A stretch of 64,000 nt of DNA from Methylobacterium sp. R2-1 (GCF_014191355.1 NZ_JACHWM010000004.1:291695-355694), one strand, 5' to 3'. Positions 18,813-29,100 are shown, counted from the first letter of the stretch. A program made the numbers and translations. Notes: generated by a model from the letters alone, not told the origin.

Positions 18813-20201
18813 ATGACGCCGATGTTGCGCCTCTACAACACGCTGACCCGCGAGAAAGCGGCCTTCGCCCCGATCGATCCGACGAACGTGCGGATGTATG
18901 CCTGTGGGCCGACGGTCTACGACGCGGCGCATATCGGCAACGCCCGGCCAATCATCGTCTTCGACCTGCTGTTCCGGCTGCTGCGCCAACTCTACGGCGA
19001 CACGCACGTCACCTATGCCCGCAACGTCACGGACGTGGACGACAAGATCAACGCCCGCGCGTTCGAACGCGGCATCACCATCCGCGAACTCACGGACGGC
19101 ACGCTGGCGCAGTTCCACCGCGACATCCGCGACCTCGGCGTGCTGATGGCCGAAGACGTGAACCGAGAAGGTGAACCGGCGCGCTTCATCGAGCCGCGGG
19201 CAACCGACCACATCACGGAGATGCACCGGCTGATCGAGGGGCTGGTGGCTGCCGGCCACGCCTACGTTGCGGAAGGGCATGTTCTCTTCGACGTGCCGTC
19301 CATGCCCGATTACGGCGCGCTCTCGAAACGCCCGCTCGACGAGATGGAGGCTGGCGCCCGCGTCGAGGTCGCGCCCTACAAGCGCTCGCCACTCGACTTC
19401 GTGCTGTGGAAGCCCTCGAAAGCGGGCGAGCCCTCCTGGCCCTCACCCTCCGGAATCGACGCGCCCGGCCGGCCCGGCTGGCACATCGAGTGCTCCGCAA
19501 TGTCGTGGAAACACTTGGGAAAAACCTTCGACATCCATGCCGGCGGCATCGACTTGATCTTCCCCCATCACGAGAACGAGGTGGCGCAGTCGCGCTGCTG
19601 CTTCGGCACCGACGTGATGGCCAACGTCTGGCTCCACAACGGCTTCCTGCAGGTCGAAGGGGAGAAGATGTCGAAATCGCTCGGCAACTTCATCACCATC
19701 CGCCAGGTACTGGATGACTGGCCGGGCGAGGTCGTGCGCCTCAACATGCTCAAGACACATTACCGTCAGCCAATCGACTGGACCCTGCGCGGCCTGGAGG
19801 AATCGAGCCGGATGCTCGACCGCTGGTACGAGGCGGCCGGCGAGGCGGCGCCCGACGCGTCGGCGCCTGCGGGCGTGGTCGAGGCGCTGAGCGACGACCT
19901 CAACACGCCGGCCGCCATCGGCGAGCTACACCGACTCGCCGGCGCCGACGCCGGAGCGCTCAAGGCCGGCGCGGGGCTGATGGGCTTCTTGCCCCGCACG
20001 GCGGCACAGCGCGAGGCGGAGCGGGTCGGCGCGGCGGGGATCGACGTGGCCCGGGTCGAGGCACTGATCGCCGAACGCAAGGCGGCCCGCGCCGCCAAGG
20101 ACTGGGCCGCCTCCGACCGGGTCCGCGACGCGCTCACCGCCATCGGCGTGAGCGTGAAGGACAACAAGGACGGCACCACCACTTGGACGGTGGCGGGCTG
20201 A
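18813..20201 (+). CDS. cysS: Cysteine--tRNA ligase
   Basis: A 462-residue class I synthetase that charges tRNA-Cys. The ATP motif [15 protein letters not shown] is near residues 29-43, with Cys29 as a zinc ligand; the other zinc ligands fall in [10 protein letters not shown] and [11 protein letters not shown], and the KMSKS loop reads [11 protein letters not shown]. The C-terminal DALR-type helical domain and a short tail follow. The ATG at 18813 is chosen over upstream frame extension because it gives the usual [11 protein letters not shown] start within ten residues. Ends four bases short of the opposing methyltransferase. Confidence 0.95.
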   Translation: MTPMLRLYNTLTREKAAFAPIDPTNVRMYACGPTVYDAAHIGNARPIIVFDLLFRLLRQLYGDTHVTYARNVTDVDDKINARAFERGITIRELTDGTLAQFHRDIRDLGVLMAEDVNREGEPARFIEPRATDHITEMHRLIEGLVAAGHAYVAEGHVLFDVPSMPDYGALSKRPLDEMEAGARVEVAPYKRSPLDFVLWKPSKAGEPSWPSPSGIDAPGRPGWHIECSAMSWKHLGKTFDIHAGGIDLIFPHHENEVAQSRCCFGTDVMANVWLHNGFLQVEGEKMSKSLGNFITIRQVLDDWPGEVVRLNMLKTHYRQPIDWTLRGLEESSRMLDRWYEAAGEAAPDASAPAGVVEALSDDLNTPAAIGELHRLAGADAGALKAGAGLMGFLPRTAAQREAERVGAAGIDVARVEALIAERKAARAAKDWAASDRVRDALTAIGVSVKDNKDGTTTWTVAG

Positions 20202-20205
20202 AGCG

Positions 20206-20997
20206 TCAGCCCGTCAACCGCTGCAGCCAACTGCTGCCGTTGGCGAAGGAGCGTCCACCGAGACGGCGTAGGGCGTCCTCCGTCGAGGTGAGCGGGTGCT
20301 CAGCATAGATCTGCGCGATCTCCGCCGCCGTGTTGGGCAGCCGCGAGAATTCCTCGACGATCGCGTCGTAATGGGTCTTGAGCGTGCGCGAGGAGGGATC
20401 GAGCCCTGTGACGATGACGAGGCCGGTCGGAGGCGCATCCACCAGCATCACGTCGAGATCGGGCCGGTAGCGCTTTAGGATCGGCACGATCTTCCAGACG
20501 TCCCCGGTCCACCAGCCCTCGAAGGGGGTACCCCGCGCGCGAATGTCGGCCTGCATCGGGTCGCGGTCGGCCATCGGTTCGGCCACCGGCAGGCAGTCGT
20601 GCATCACGATGATCGAATCCCGCCGGCAGATCGCCTCCGTGTTGAAGAAGTCCCGCAGCAGGAACTCGAACAGGTGCATGCCGTCGAGGAAGGCGAGGTC
20701 GATCCGGCCGCCGATGTCGCGGCGCAGATTCAGGTGGGCGAAGAACACGTCGCTCATCACCTGAAACAGCGAGACCTTCACCTTGTTGGCCGCGATGTTG
20801 GTCTTGAGCTGGAACTCCGGATCGACGGCGATGCCGTGCCGGCAGGCGACCCCGGAGAAGATGTCGCCGAACGCAACGCCGATCTCCAGGTAGCGCCGGA
20901 CGGCGGCGTTACGGGAGAGCTTGGCCAGCACGTTCGCGTAGTGCTCGCCCCGGTGCTCGCCGGCGATGGTGTGGCCGGGTTCGGTCGAAGCCGTCAT
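20206..20997 (-). CDS. Class I SAM-dependent methyltransferase (Methyltransf_24-like)
   Basis: A 263-residue protein with a minimal Rossmann core: RRYLEIGVAFGDIFSGVACRH (motif I), IAVDPEFQ (acidic loop) and IDLAFLDGMHLFEFLLRDF, then IIVMHDCLPVAEPM. The FLDGxHxYExxxxDxxN-type motif is typical of the Methyltransf_24 group, which acts on sugars or secondary metabolites. The substrate is unknown. Its ATG overlaps the stop of the LOG-family gene by one base, so the pair forms a coupled operon. Confidence 0.7.
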   Translation of the reverse strand: MTASTEPGHTIAGEHRGEHYANVLAKLSRNAAVRRYLEIGVAFGDIFSGVACRHGIAVDPEFQLKTNIAANKVKVSLFQVMSDVFFAHLNLRRDIGGRIDLAFLDGMHLFEFLLRDFFNTEAICRRDSIIVMHDCLPVAEPMADRDPMQADIRARGTPFEGWWTGDVWKIVPILKRYRPDLDVMLVDAPPTGLVIVTGLDPSSRTLKTHYDAIVEEFSRLPNTAAEIAQIYAEHPLTSTEDALRRLGGRSFANGSSWLQRLTG

Positions 20998-21599
20998 CAG
21001 AAGCGCTTCTCGATCAGTTCATCCGCCAGCGGCGCAGGCTCCGACCGGGCCAGAACCTCGCTCAGCGTCTCCACCACGCGGTCGGGGTCCTCGCCGACGA
21101 GGTAGTTCAAGTCGAGGCCCTCGCGGATGAAGCCGTGGGCGCGCATATGGTCGATCAGGGTGATCAGCGGGTCCCAGAATCCGTTCACCGAGAGCAGCAG
21201 GATCGGCTTGCGGTGCTGGCCGAGTTGCGCCCAGGTGAGCTGCTCGACCAGTTCCTCCAGCGTGCCGATGCCGCCGGGCAGCGCGACGAAGGCGTCGGCC
21301 CGGTCGAACATCAGCCGCTTGCGGGTGTGCATGTCGGACACGACGATGGTCTCCTGCACCGCATCGAGCATGCGCTCGCGCGACTTGAGGAAGTCCGGGA
21401 TGATGCCGGTGACGTAGCCGCCTGCGTCGAGCGTCGCGCTCGCGACGGTGCCCATCAGGCCGACATTGCCGCCCCCGTAGACGAGCTTGACGCCAGCGCG
21501 GGCAAGCGAGGCGCCGAGCCGACACGCGGCCTCGGCGAAGGCCGGATCGCCGCCGAAGCCGGAGCCGCAATAGACGCAGACGGAGGTGAGCTGCGCCAT
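20997..21599 (-). CDS. LOG family protein (TIGR00730), probable nucleoside-5'-monophosphate phosphoribohydrolase
   Basis: A 200-residue LOG (LONELY GUY) protein. It has VCVYCGSGFGGDPAFAEAA, KLVYGGGNVGLMG and the catalytic MHTRKRLMFDRADAFVALPG-GIGTLEE region, where PGGxGTxxE and the Arg just upstream define active LOG enzymes. These cleave AMP-type or cytokinin ribotides to free base and ribose phosphate; plant-associated methylobacteria are known cytokinin producers, so a cytokinin-activating role is an attractive inference. The ATG at 21599 has GAGGAG seven bases before it. Confidence 0.9.
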   Translation of the reverse strand: MAQLTSVCVYCGSGFGGDPAFAEAACRLGASLARAGVKLVYGGGNVGLMGTVASATLDAGGYVTGIIPDFLKSRERMLDAVQETIVVSDMHTRKRLMFDRADAFVALPGGIGTLEELVEQLTWAQLGQHRKPILLLSVNGFWDPLITLIDHMRAHGFIREGLDLNYLVGEDPDRVVETLSEVLARSEPAPLADELIEKRF

Positions 21600-21827
21600 C
21601 ACGCGTCTCCTCGACGGAGGGGGCGGGACAGGTCAAGGCTCAGGTTCATGCAGGCGTCCAAGCGACAGAATGCTGAGTTCGCGCGGGAAAAGAGGATATG
21701 TGCGCGTTCGAGCTTTGGTGTTCTTCTCATGTTCGTTAATATGTCACCGGATTTAGACGGGTTGTCGACAATCGGCGGCGCATCGTGCTCGCCCGCGGCA
21801 GCCCGAGGGGTACGGGAGTGAGCGGCC

Positions 21828-23525
21828 ATGACGGCTGAGGTGCGGCGAAGCATCGTCCTCGCGGTAGCGGGGCTGCTCGGCGGCTTCGCCATGGTGGTCG
21901 CGTTGTTCGGGACCGGGGAGCTTCTCAAGCGCAACGCGGCGGTCAATCCTTCTGCCGAAACGCCGGCTAAGCCGGGAGAACCTTCGGCCGGAACGGAGAC
22001 CGGCGACCGTGCGAGCAAGGCACCCTCAACGGACTCCCCTCATGCCGCCCTCGGAGCCCTATCGCAAGGGGGCGCAGGGGAGGACCCAGCGAGCGACGCG
22101 CAGCCACGCGCGGAAGACGGAACGCCGAGCTTCGACATCGTTCGGGTCGAGCCGGACGGGGCGAGCGTCATTGCCGGGCGCGCGGCGCCCCACAGCCGCA
22201 TCGAGCTGCTGCGCGACGGAAAGCCCTTCGCCACGGCTCAGGCCGACGCCGCCGGTCAGTTTGCGCTGACGCCGCCGGATCTACCGCCGGGCACGAGCGA
22301 GATCGCCCTACGCGGCACCGGCCCGGACGGCAAGCCGCTGCCGGGGCGCGAGAGCGTGACGATCGTGGTGGCCGAGAAGCGCGATGCCAAGCCGCTGATC
22401 GCCCTGAGCGCGCCCAACGCGCCGACGCGGGTGCTATCCCAGCCCGATGCGCCTGAGGCTGCCGGCAAGCACCCCGCGACTGGCTTTGCCGGAACGCCCG
22501 GCCAGGCCGCGCCGACGCCGGGCGAGGCCGAAGGATCGCGAGAGAGCGGAAGTGCAGCCGGCAAGGAAGCCGGAGAGAACCGCTCGATGGCAACCAAGCC
22601 GAGCCGCGAATCGAACAAGCCGGCCGGCAAGACGGCTACCGTACCGGGCGCCGTCCGCATCGTCAGCGTCGATGCGCAGGAGGGCGGACGACTTCACGTC
22701 ACGGGTCAGGCGACGGCGTGGAGCAGCCTGCGCCTCTATCTCAACGATACCATGGTGGCCGCAGGGCAATCCGGGGCCGACGGGCGGGTCGCCTTCACAA
22801 TCGGCCGGGGGGTGAAGCCCGGCGCCTACCGCATCCGCGTCGATTCCGTCGACCCGGCCGGCGGGAAGGTGAAGGCGCGCGCCGAGGTGGCCTTCGCATA
22901 TCCCGACAGCACGCCGCCGACGCCGTATGCGGAGACAGGCGCGGCCGGCGCGACGAAGCCCGACGGGACACCCCTGGCGGTTCCAAGCCGGGAGCGGGCG
23001 GCGGCCGAGCCGCGTCCCGGCGCATCTGAGCAAGCCGGAGCGAACCGCGCAACGCCTTCGGCGGCGAAAGCCAAATCGGCCGACGTGAATTCTGCGCCGA
23101 GCCTCGCGGCCGCCCCGCCCATAGAGACCGGCGCTATGCGCGCCGAGCCGGATCGTCCCGCGGCAGCGGGTTCGCCGTCTCAGGCCGCGTCCTCGGGTGC
23201 CACGGCACCGACACCGGGCGCCGATCGCAGGGCCGCCACCGCGCTCGCGCCGAGCCTTCCGGCCGCTGCTCCCCCTGCAGCCGGTGCGGGCGCCGTGTTC
23301 GTACCGGAGGTCAGCACCGCCCGGATCACCCGTGGTGACAGCCTGTGGCAGATCAGCCGGCGCACCTACGGCCGCGGCAACCGTTACACCGTGATCTACG
23401 ACGCCAACCAGGATCAGATCCGCGATCCGAACCGGATCTATCCAGGGCAGATGTTCGTGCTGCCGAAGGACGCACCCGCGCGTGAGACGCCGTCGGCGCG
23501 AAGCGGCCTGGATCGCCGGACCTGA
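21828..23525 (+). CDS. Membrane-anchored LysM protein with internal Ig-like repeats
   Basis: A 565-residue protein. Residues 8-30 form a membrane anchor; then come long Ala/Pro/Gly/Glu-rich linkers separating two beta-rich stretches, one with FDIVRVEPDGASVIAGRAAP and one with VRIVSVDAQEGGRLHVTGQA, which look like related Ig-fold domains. The C-terminal 55 residues are a LysM domain (ITRGDSLWQISRRTYGRGNR, then IYDANQDQIRDPNRIYPGQM) that binds peptidoglycan. The domain order fits an inner-membrane or envelope protein reaching into the cell wall. Function unknown. The following ABC transporter gene begins 109 bases later. Confidence 0.8.
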   Translation: MTAEVRRSIVLAVAGLLGGFAMVVALFGTGELLKRNAAVNPSAETPAKPGEPSAGTETGDRASKAPSTDSPHAALGALSQGGAGEDPASDAQPRAEDGTPSFDIVRVEPDGASVIAGRAAPHSRIELLRDGKPFATAQADAAGQFALTPPDLPPGTSEIALRGTGPDGKPLPGRESVTIVVAEKRDAKPLIALSAPNAPTRVLSQPDAPEAAGKHPATGFAGTPGQAAPTPGEAEGSRESGSAAGKEAGENRSMATKPSRESNKPAGKTATVPGAVRIVSVDAQEGGRLHVTGQATAWSSLRLYLNDTMVAAGQSGADGRVAFTIGRGVKPGAYRIRVDSVDPAGGKVKARAEVAFAYPDSTPPTPYAETGAAGATKPDGTPLAVPSRERAAAEPRPGASEQAGANRATPSAAKAKSADVNSAPSLAAAPPIETGAMRAEPDRPAAAGSPSQAASSGATAPTPGADRRAATALAPSLPAAAPPAAGAGAVFVPEVSTARITRGDSLWQISRRTYGRGNRYTVIYDANQDQIRDPNRIYPGQMFVLPKDAPARETPSARSGLDRRT

Positions 23526-23634
23526 CCGGAAGGCCGGACAAGCCTGGGGCGGGGAGGGTGCGCGATCGGGCGCGAGCGCCTATATGCGCCTCGTGACGGC
23601 CGCATCGCGCCGAGAGATCCTTCCGAACCGCACG

Positions 23635-25563
23635 ATGGCAAAAGCACCCGCGCCGGCGGGGGAGAGCGCGTCCGCGCCTCTCGAGCGCCCCGGCCTCCTG
23701 ACGACCTATCGCCGGCTCTGGCCCTATCTCTGGCCCCACGGCCGCGCGGATCTCCAGCGCCGGGTGTTCATCGCCTTCGGGCTGCTCTTCGTCGCCAAGG
23801 GCGCGACGATGGTGATGCCTTTCACCTTCAAATGGGCCACTGACGCGCTGGTCGCCGCGGTGGGCGCTAAGGATGGGGCAGGGGACGCGGCCTCTGCGGT
23901 GCCGGCGGGCCTCGTCTCGGCGCCGTTCCTCCTGATTGCCCTCTACGGCCTGTCGCGCATCGCCATGGCCGGGCTGACGCAGGTGCGCGACGGGCTGTTC
24001 GCCAAGGTCGCGATGCACGCCGTGCGGCGGCTCGCGCTCCAGACCTTCGAGCACATGCACCGACTTTCCCTGCGCTTCCATCTCGAGCGCAAGACCGGCG
24101 GCCTGACCCGCGTGCTGGAGCGCGGTCGCTCGGGCATCGAGGAATTGTCGCGCCTGATGGTGCTGACGCTGGTGCCGACCATCGTCGAACTGGCCCTCGT
24201 GCTCGGCATCCTCGCCTACGAGTTCGACTGGCTCTACTCGGCAGTCGTCGCGACGATGATCGCCGCCTATCTCGGCTTCACATGGAAGGCGACCGAGTGG
24301 CGCATCGGCATCCGCCGCCGGATGAACAACTCGGACACCGAGGCCAACACCAAGGCGGTCGACTCGCTCCTGAACTTCGAAACGGTGAAGTATTTCGGCG
24401 CCGAGAAGCGCGAGACGGCCCGCTACGACGCCTCCATGGAGCGCTACGAGAAGGCGTCCACCCAAACCTACGTCTCGCTCGCGGTGCTGAACGCCGGCCA
24501 AGCTGTCATCTTCACCCTCGGCATGACGGCAGTGATGTGGCTCGCCGCTCGCGACATCATGGCGGGTCGCACGACGATCGGTGGCTTCGTGCTCGTCAAC
24601 ACGATGCTGGTGCAGCTCTCGATCCCGCTGAACTTCATGGGGATGATCTACCGCGAGATCAAACAGGCACTGATCGACATCGACGACATGTTCCTGATCC
24701 TGCAGCGCAACCCGGAGATCGCCGATCGCCTCGGCGCGCCGCCGCTCAAGATCGAGGCCGGGACCGTCCGTTTCGAGGACGTGCGATTCGCCTATATCCC
24801 GGAGCGGCCGATCCTGCGCGGCATCTCCTTCGAGGTGCCCGCGGGCCGAACGGTCGCTATCGTCGGCCCCTCGGGGGCGGGCAAGTCCACGCTCTCGCGC
24901 CTCTTGTTCCGCTTCTACGAGCCGAATGCGGGCCGTATCACCATCGACGGGCAGGACATCGCGGGCGTCCGCCAGGACAGCTTGCGCGCGGCGATCGGCA
25001 TGGTGCCCCAGGACACGGTGCTGTTCAATGACACCATCGGCTACAACATCCGATACGGCCGCTGGGACGCCAGCGAAGCGGAGGTGCGCGAAGCGGCGCG
25101 CCTCGCCCAGATCGACCGCTTCATCGAGAGCCTGCCGGAGGGCTACGACACGCCGGTGGGTGAGCGCGGTCTGAAGCTCTCGGGCGGCGAGAAGCAGCGC
25201 GTGGCGATCGCACGCACCATCCTGAAGGGGCCGCCAATCCTCGTCCTCGACGAGGCGACCTCGGCCCTCGACTCCTTCACCGAGCGTGAGATCCAGGCGG
25301 CGCTGGACCGGGTCAGCCAGGGCCGCACGACGCTGGTAATCGCCCACCGCCTCTCGACCGTGATCAACGCCGACGAGATCCTGGTGCTCGATCACGGCCG
25401 CGTCGTCGAGCGCGGCGACCACACGAGCCTGCTGGCGCGGGGCGGCGTCTACGCCGCCTTGTGGAACCGCCAGCGCGAGGCGGATGCCGCCCGCGAGGCG
25501 CTGAAGCGTGCCGAGGACGAGCGCACGCTGGCCGAAGCCGCCACGCTGGAGCCTGTGCACTAA
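23635..25563 (+). CDS. Atm1/HMT1-type ABC exporter (fused permease and ATPase)
   Basis: A 642-residue half-transporter. The first 320 residues hold six membrane helices (ABC_membrane domain) with the GLTRVLERGRSGIEE and SLLNFETVKYFGAEKRE stretches diagnostic of the Atm1/HMT1 subfamily. The nucleotide-binding half has Walker A GPSGAGKST, signature LSGGEKQR, Walker B ILVLDEATSALD and the H-loop IAHRLST. Bacterial Atm1 relatives export glutathione conjugates of heavy metals or glutathione persulfide-type species. The ATG at 23635 follows the GAGAG site; an in-frame ATG at 23584 is possible. Confidence 0.9.
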   Translation: MAKAPAPAGESASAPLERPGLLTTYRRLWPYLWPHGRADLQRRVFIAFGLLFVAKGATMVMPFTFKWATDALVAAVGAKDGAGDAASAVPAGLVSAPFLLIALYGLSRIAMAGLTQVRDGLFAKVAMHAVRRLALQTFEHMHRLSLRFHLERKTGGLTRVLERGRSGIEELSRLMVLTLVPTIVELALVLGILAYEFDWLYSAVVATMIAAYLGFTWKATEWRIGIRRRMNNSDTEANTKAVDSLLNFETVKYFGAEKRETARYDASMERYEKASTQTYVSLAVLNAGQAVIFTLGMTAVMWLAARDIMAGRTTIGGFVLVNTMLVQLSIPLNFMGMIYREIKQALIDIDDMFLILQRNPEIADRLGAPPLKIEAGTVRFEDVRFAYIPERPILRGISFEVPAGRTVAIVGPSGAGKSTLSRLLFRFYEPNAGRITIDGQDIAGVRQDSLRAAIGMVPQDTVLFNDTIGYNIRYGRWDASEAEVREAARLAQIDRFIESLPEGYDTPVGERGLKLSGGEKQRVAIARTILKGPPILVLDEATSALDSFTEREIQAALDRVSQGRTTLVIAHRLSTVINADEILVLDHGRVVERGDHTSLLARGGVYAALWNRQREADAAREALKRAEDERTLAEAATLEPVH

Positions 25564-25638
25564 CCCGCGGTTGACGGAACCGCGCCCCCCTGCCATCCGG
25601 CGGGGAAGATTCGCCCCGCCGGAGTCCAACGGGAGCCC

Positions 25639-26349
25639 ATGACCGACCTCATCGAGACGATCCGCCGGACGCTCGTGCCGATCCACAAGGAGGGCTACCC
25701 CTTCATCCTGATCGGCATCGTGCTCACCGTGGTGCTCGGCTACTTCTCGCAGTTCTTCGGCTGGGTCTTCCTGATCCTGACGCTCTGGGTCTGCTACTTC
25801 TTCCGCGATCCCGAGCGGGTGGTGCCGGTCGGCGACGGTCTCGTCGTCTCCCCCGCCGACGGGCGCGTGAACCTGATCTCGACCGTGCTGCCGCCGCCGG
25901 AACTCGACCTCTCACATGAGCCAATGCTGCGGATCTCGGTGTTCATGAACGTGTTCGACTGCCACGTGAATCGCGTGCCGGTCTCCGGCAAGATCGGCCA
26001 GATCCATTACACGCCCGGCCTGTTCCTCAACGCCGAGCTCGACAAGGCGAGCGACGACAACGAGCGCAACGGCCTCGTCATGGAGACGACCCATCGCGGC
26101 CAGCCGGTGCGCATCGGTGTGGTGCAGATCGCCGGGCTCGTGGCGCGGCGCATCGTCGGCTTCGTTTCGGCTGGCGATACCAAGCAGGTCGGCGAGCGCT
26201 TCGGCCTCATCCGCTTCGGCTCGCGCGTCGACGTCTACCTGCCGGTCGGCACCCGCGTGATGGTGGGGCTCGGCCAGAAGGCCGTAGCCGGTGAAACGGT
26301 GCTGGCCGATCTCGGCGGCGGGGCCGAGCGGGCCTTCCGCCGCATCTGA
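25639..26349 (+). CDS. psd: Phosphatidylserine decarboxylase proenzyme (short form)
   Basis: A 236-residue PSD of the short, archaeal/rhizobial type. Two hydrophobic segments near residues 20-52 anchor it; the body holds [10 protein letters not shown], the [16 protein letters not shown] motif and the C-terminal [15 protein letters not shown], in which self-cleavage between Gly and Ser makes the pyruvoyl group. It decarboxylates phosphatidylserine to phosphatidylethanolamine in the inner membrane. It precedes pssA by 20 bases, the standard two-gene phosphatidylethanolamine operon. Confidence 0.95.
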   Translation: MTDLIETIRRTLVPIHKEGYPFILIGIVLTVVLGYFSQFFGWVFLILTLWVCYFFRDPERVVPVGDGLVVSPADGRVNLISTVLPPPELDLSHEPMLRISVFMNVFDCHVNRVPVSGKIGQIHYTPGLFLNAELDKASDDNERNGLVMETTHRGQPVRIGVVQIAGLVARRIVGFVSAGDTKQVGERFGLIRFGSRVDVYLPVGTRVMVGLGQKAVAGETVLADLGGGAERAFRRI

Positions 26350-26369
26350 TCTCTTTGCAGAAGGGCGAC

Positions 26370-27242
26370 ATGCCGAGAAGCGACGAGCCGAGAGACGACA
26401 TGGACGATCTCTTCCCGCCCTTCGCGCCGGACGCGAACGATCGGCCGCGCCGGTTCCGGCCGGTGCCGTTCCGGATGATCGCGCCGAACATGATCACCCT
26501 GCTCGCGCTCTGCCTCGGGCTGACCGCGATCCGGCTCGCCTTCGAAGGACGGTACGAGCCGGCCGTCATCGCGGTGATCGTCGCTGCCGTTCTCGACGGG
26601 ATCGACGGCCGGGTGGCGCGCCTGCTGAAGGGCACCTCGCGCTTCGGCGCCGAGCTCGATTCCTTGGCCGACTTCGTGAATTTCGGCTGCGCCCCGGCGC
26701 TGATCCTCTACAGCTTCACCCTCCACAACCTGAAAGACGTCGGCTGGATCGTGGCGCTCGTCTTCGCCATCGCGATGTGCCTGCGGCTCGCGCGCTTCAA
26801 CGCGATGCTCGACGATCCCAACCGCCCCGAATGGAAGAAGGACTACTTCGTCGGCATGCCGGCGCCGGCCGGCGCCATCACTGGGATGCTGCCGCTCTAC
26901 CTGCACTTCCTGGGCGTGCATTTCGACCGCTGGGGCACGCCGGTCATCCTCGCCTACGTCGTGGCCATCGCCCTTCTCGTCGTCTCCACGGTGCCGACCT
27001 TCTCAGGCAAGACCTGGGGCAAGCGGGTGCCGCGCGACCTCGTGGTCCCGATCTTCCTCGTCGTGGTGGTCGGCTTCGGCCTCGTCATCAGCTTCCCGTT
27101 CGAGGCGATGGCGGCGGTCAGCCTGGCGTACCTGGCGGGCCTTCCCTTCGGCGCCGCGCAGTACCGCAAGCGGCTGAAGCAAGAGGCAGCGGCCGAGCGG
27201 CTTGCCGGGGCCAAGGACAGTCTGGACGCCCCGAAGGCGTAG
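26370..27242 (+). CDS. pssA: CDP-diacylglycerol--serine O-phosphatidyltransferase
   Basis: A 290-residue CDP-alcohol phosphatidyltransferase that makes phosphatidylserine from CDP-diacylglycerol and serine. The catalytic motif DG-x2-AR-x8-G-x3-D-x3-D is seen as DGIDGRVARLLKGTSRFGAE then LDSLAD around residues 78-105. About eight membrane helices follow the charged N-terminus. The ATG at 26370 has a very strong AGAAGGG site five to ten bases upstream, better than the TTG at 26355. It works with the upstream psd. Confidence 0.95.
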   Translation: MPRSDEPRDDMDDLFPPFAPDANDRPRRFRPVPFRMIAPNMITLLALCLGLTAIRLAFEGRYEPAVIAVIVAAVLDGIDGRVARLLKGTSRFGAELDSLADFVNFGCAPALILYSFTLHNLKDVGWIVALVFAIAMCLRLARFNAMLDDPNRPEWKKDYFVGMPAPAGAITGMLPLYLHFLGVHFDRWGTPVILAYVVAIALLVVSTVPTFSGKTWGKRVPRDLVVPIFLVVVVGFGLVISFPFEAMAAVSLAYLAGLPFGAAQYRKRLKQEAAAERLAGAKDSLDAPKA

Positions 27243-27350
27243 CGCGTCCGCGATCGCTCTCCGCGGCCGATCCGAGGGTTGGCAGATGGACCGTGCGACG
27301 AGCCTGACGCCGCGTCCCTGGCGCACACCGGCAGGATCGAGGAGCCCGCC

Positions 27351-28415
27351 ATGACAGGAGAGACGACAGGGCAGACGGACTTCGCCCGTCTGGTTGGGAT
27401 CACCGTACCGATCGTTCAGGCACCGATGGTCGGGCCGAAGGCGCCTCTTGCCGCCGCCGTCAGCGCGGCGGGCGGCCTCGGCTCGCTCGCCTGCGCCGCG
27501 CTCACGCCCGATCAGATCCGCGCCGAAGTGGCCGAGATCCGCCGGCGAACGGACGCGCCGTTCAACCTCAACTTCTTCTGCCACGAGCCACCTGCGCCCG
27601 ATGCCGGCCGGGAGGCCGCGTGGCGACGAGCGCTCACACCGTTCTACGAAGAACTCGGCCTCGCCCCGGAAACGCCGGTGACGATGGCCAACCGCATGCC
27701 CTTCGACGACGCGATGGCGGATTTGGTGGCGGAGCTGCGCCCGCGCGTCGTCAGCTTGCATTTCGGTCTGCCGACGGAGCCGCTGCTGCGGCGGGTGCGG
27801 GCGGCGGGCTGTCTGATCCTGTCCTCGGCCACCACCGTGCGCGAGGCGCGCTGGCTCGCCGAGCGCGGGGTCGACGCGGTGATCGCGCAGGGCGCGGAGG
27901 CCGGCGGCCATCGCGGCATGTTCCTCACAGACGCGGCCGCCTCACAGGTCGGCACCGTCGCCCTGGTGCCGCAGATCGCCGACGCGGTGGACGTTCCGGT
28001 GATCGCGGCCGGCGGCATCGCTGATCCCCGCGGCGTCGCGGCGGCCTTTGCTCTCGGCGCGAGCGCGGTACAGGTCGGCACCGCCTTTCTGCGCTGTCCG
28101 GAAGCGGGCATCTCCGCACCTTACCGTGCAGCCCTGAGCGCGGCGCGAGACGAAGACACGGTGCTGACCAACGTGCTCACCGGCCGCCCAGCCCGCAGCC
28201 TGCTCACCCGCGCCGTGCGGGAGTTGGGCCCCCTGAGCGCGCTCGCACCAGCCTTCCCCAGTGCCGCGCCCGCGCTCCAGCCCCTGCGCATTGCGGCCGA
28301 GGCGCAGGGCTCGGGCGATTTCTCGCCGCTCTGGTCGGGACAGGCCGTTGGCCTCTCGCGGGAACGTGCGGCGGCCGAACTGACCTGCCTGCTGGCGGGC
28401 GGTGTGCCGAAGTAA
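27351..28415 (+). CDS. Nitronate monooxygenase / 2-nitropropane dioxygenase-like flavoprotein
   Basis: A 354-residue FMN-dependent TIM-barrel enzyme. It begins with the IVQAPMVG and LAAAVSAAGGLGSLACAAL features of the NMO family, has VVSLHFGLP, VDAVIAQGAEAGGHRGMF (FMN-phosphate site and likely catalytic His) and DVPVIAAGGIADPRGVAAAF. Members oxidise alkyl nitronates or act on enoyl-type substrates; class and substrate cannot be fixed. The ATG at 27351 follows GAGGAGCCC. A terminator lies 12 bases beyond the stop. Confidence 0.88.
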   Translation: MTGETTGQTDFARLVGITVPIVQAPMVGPKAPLAAAVSAAGGLGSLACAALTPDQIRAEVAEIRRRTDAPFNLNFFCHEPPAPDAGREAAWRRALTPFYEELGLAPETPVTMANRMPFDDAMADLVAELRPRVVSLHFGLPTEPLLRRVRAAGCLILSSATTVREARWLAERGVDAVIAQGAEAGGHRGMFLTDAAASQVGTVALVPQIADAVDVPVIAAGGIADPRGVAAAFALGASAVQVGTAFLRCPEAGISAPYRAALSAARDEDTVLTNVLTGRPARSLLTRAVRELGPLSALAPAFPSAAPALQPLRIAAEAQGSGDFSPLWSGQAVGLSRERAAAELTCLLAGGVPK

Positions 28416-28426
28416 GCCACAACGAG

Positions 28427-28454
28427 AAAGGGCCGCCCCGAGGGGCGGCCCTTT
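28427..28454. terminator. Bidirectional terminator between the nitronate monooxygenase gene and rpsD
   Basis: Stem of 13 bp (AAAGGGCCGCCCC pairing with GGGGCGGCCCTTT) with a minimal loop. A flanking A-run on the left and T-run on the right make it symmetric, so it can end both the gene at 27351 on the plus strand and rpsD on the minus strand. Confidence 0.75.
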
Positions 28455-28482
28455 CGTTCTCCGAGATGATCTCGGACGAAAA

Positions 28483-29100
28483 TCAGCGCGAGTAGAACTC
28501 GATGACGAGGTTCGGTTCCATCTGCACCGGGTAGGGCACCTCGGTGAGGCCCGGGATCCGGGTGACGCGGGCGGTCATCTTCTGATGATCGACCTCGATG
28601 TAGTCCGGGACATCGCGCTCGGCGAGCTGCGAGGCCACGACCACGAACTCGAGCTGGCGGGAGGCTTCCTTCACCTCGATCACGTCGCCGGCCTTGACCT
28701 GGTAGCTCGGGATGTTGACCCGGCGGCCGTTGACCTTGATGTGCCCGTGGTTGACGAACTGGCGCGCCGCGAACGGGGTCGCCACGAACTTCGAGCGGTA
28801 CACCACGGCATCGAGGCGGCGCTCGAGCAGGCCGATCAGGTTCTCGCCGGAGTCACCGCGCAGGCGGATCGCCTCGGCGTAGTAGCGGCGGAACTGCTTC
28901 TCTGTGATGTTGCCGTAGTAGCCCTTGAGCTTCTGCTTGGCGCGCAGCTGCGTGCCGAAGTCGCTCATCTTGCCCTTGCGGCGCTGGCCATGCTGGCCGG
29001 GGCCGTACTCGCGGCGGTTCACGGGGCTCTTCGGGCGGCCCCAGATGTTCTGGCCCATACGGCGATCGAGCTTGTGCTTCGCCTGGACGCGTTTTGACAT
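28483..29100 (-). CDS. rpsD: 30S ribosomal protein S4
   Basis: A 205-residue S4, the primary 16S rRNA binder that nucleates 30S assembly. It starts [20 protein letters not shown], the alphaproteobacterial form without the zinc cysteines, has [20 protein letters not shown] and the S4 RNA-binding fold [20 protein letters not shown] with [15 protein letters not shown]. It stands alone, outside a ribosomal operon, with a terminator after it. Confidence 0.97.
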   Translation of the reverse strand: MSKRVQAKHKLDRRMGQNIWGRPKSPVNRREYGPGQHGQRRKGKMSDFGTQLRAKQKLKGYYGNITEKQFRRYYAEAIRLRGDSGENLIGLLERRLDAVVYRSKFVATPFAARQFVNHGHIKVNGRRVNIPSYQVKAGDVIEVKEASRQLEFVVVASQLAERDVPDYIEVDHQKMTARVTRIPGLTEVPYPVQMEPNLVIEFYSR

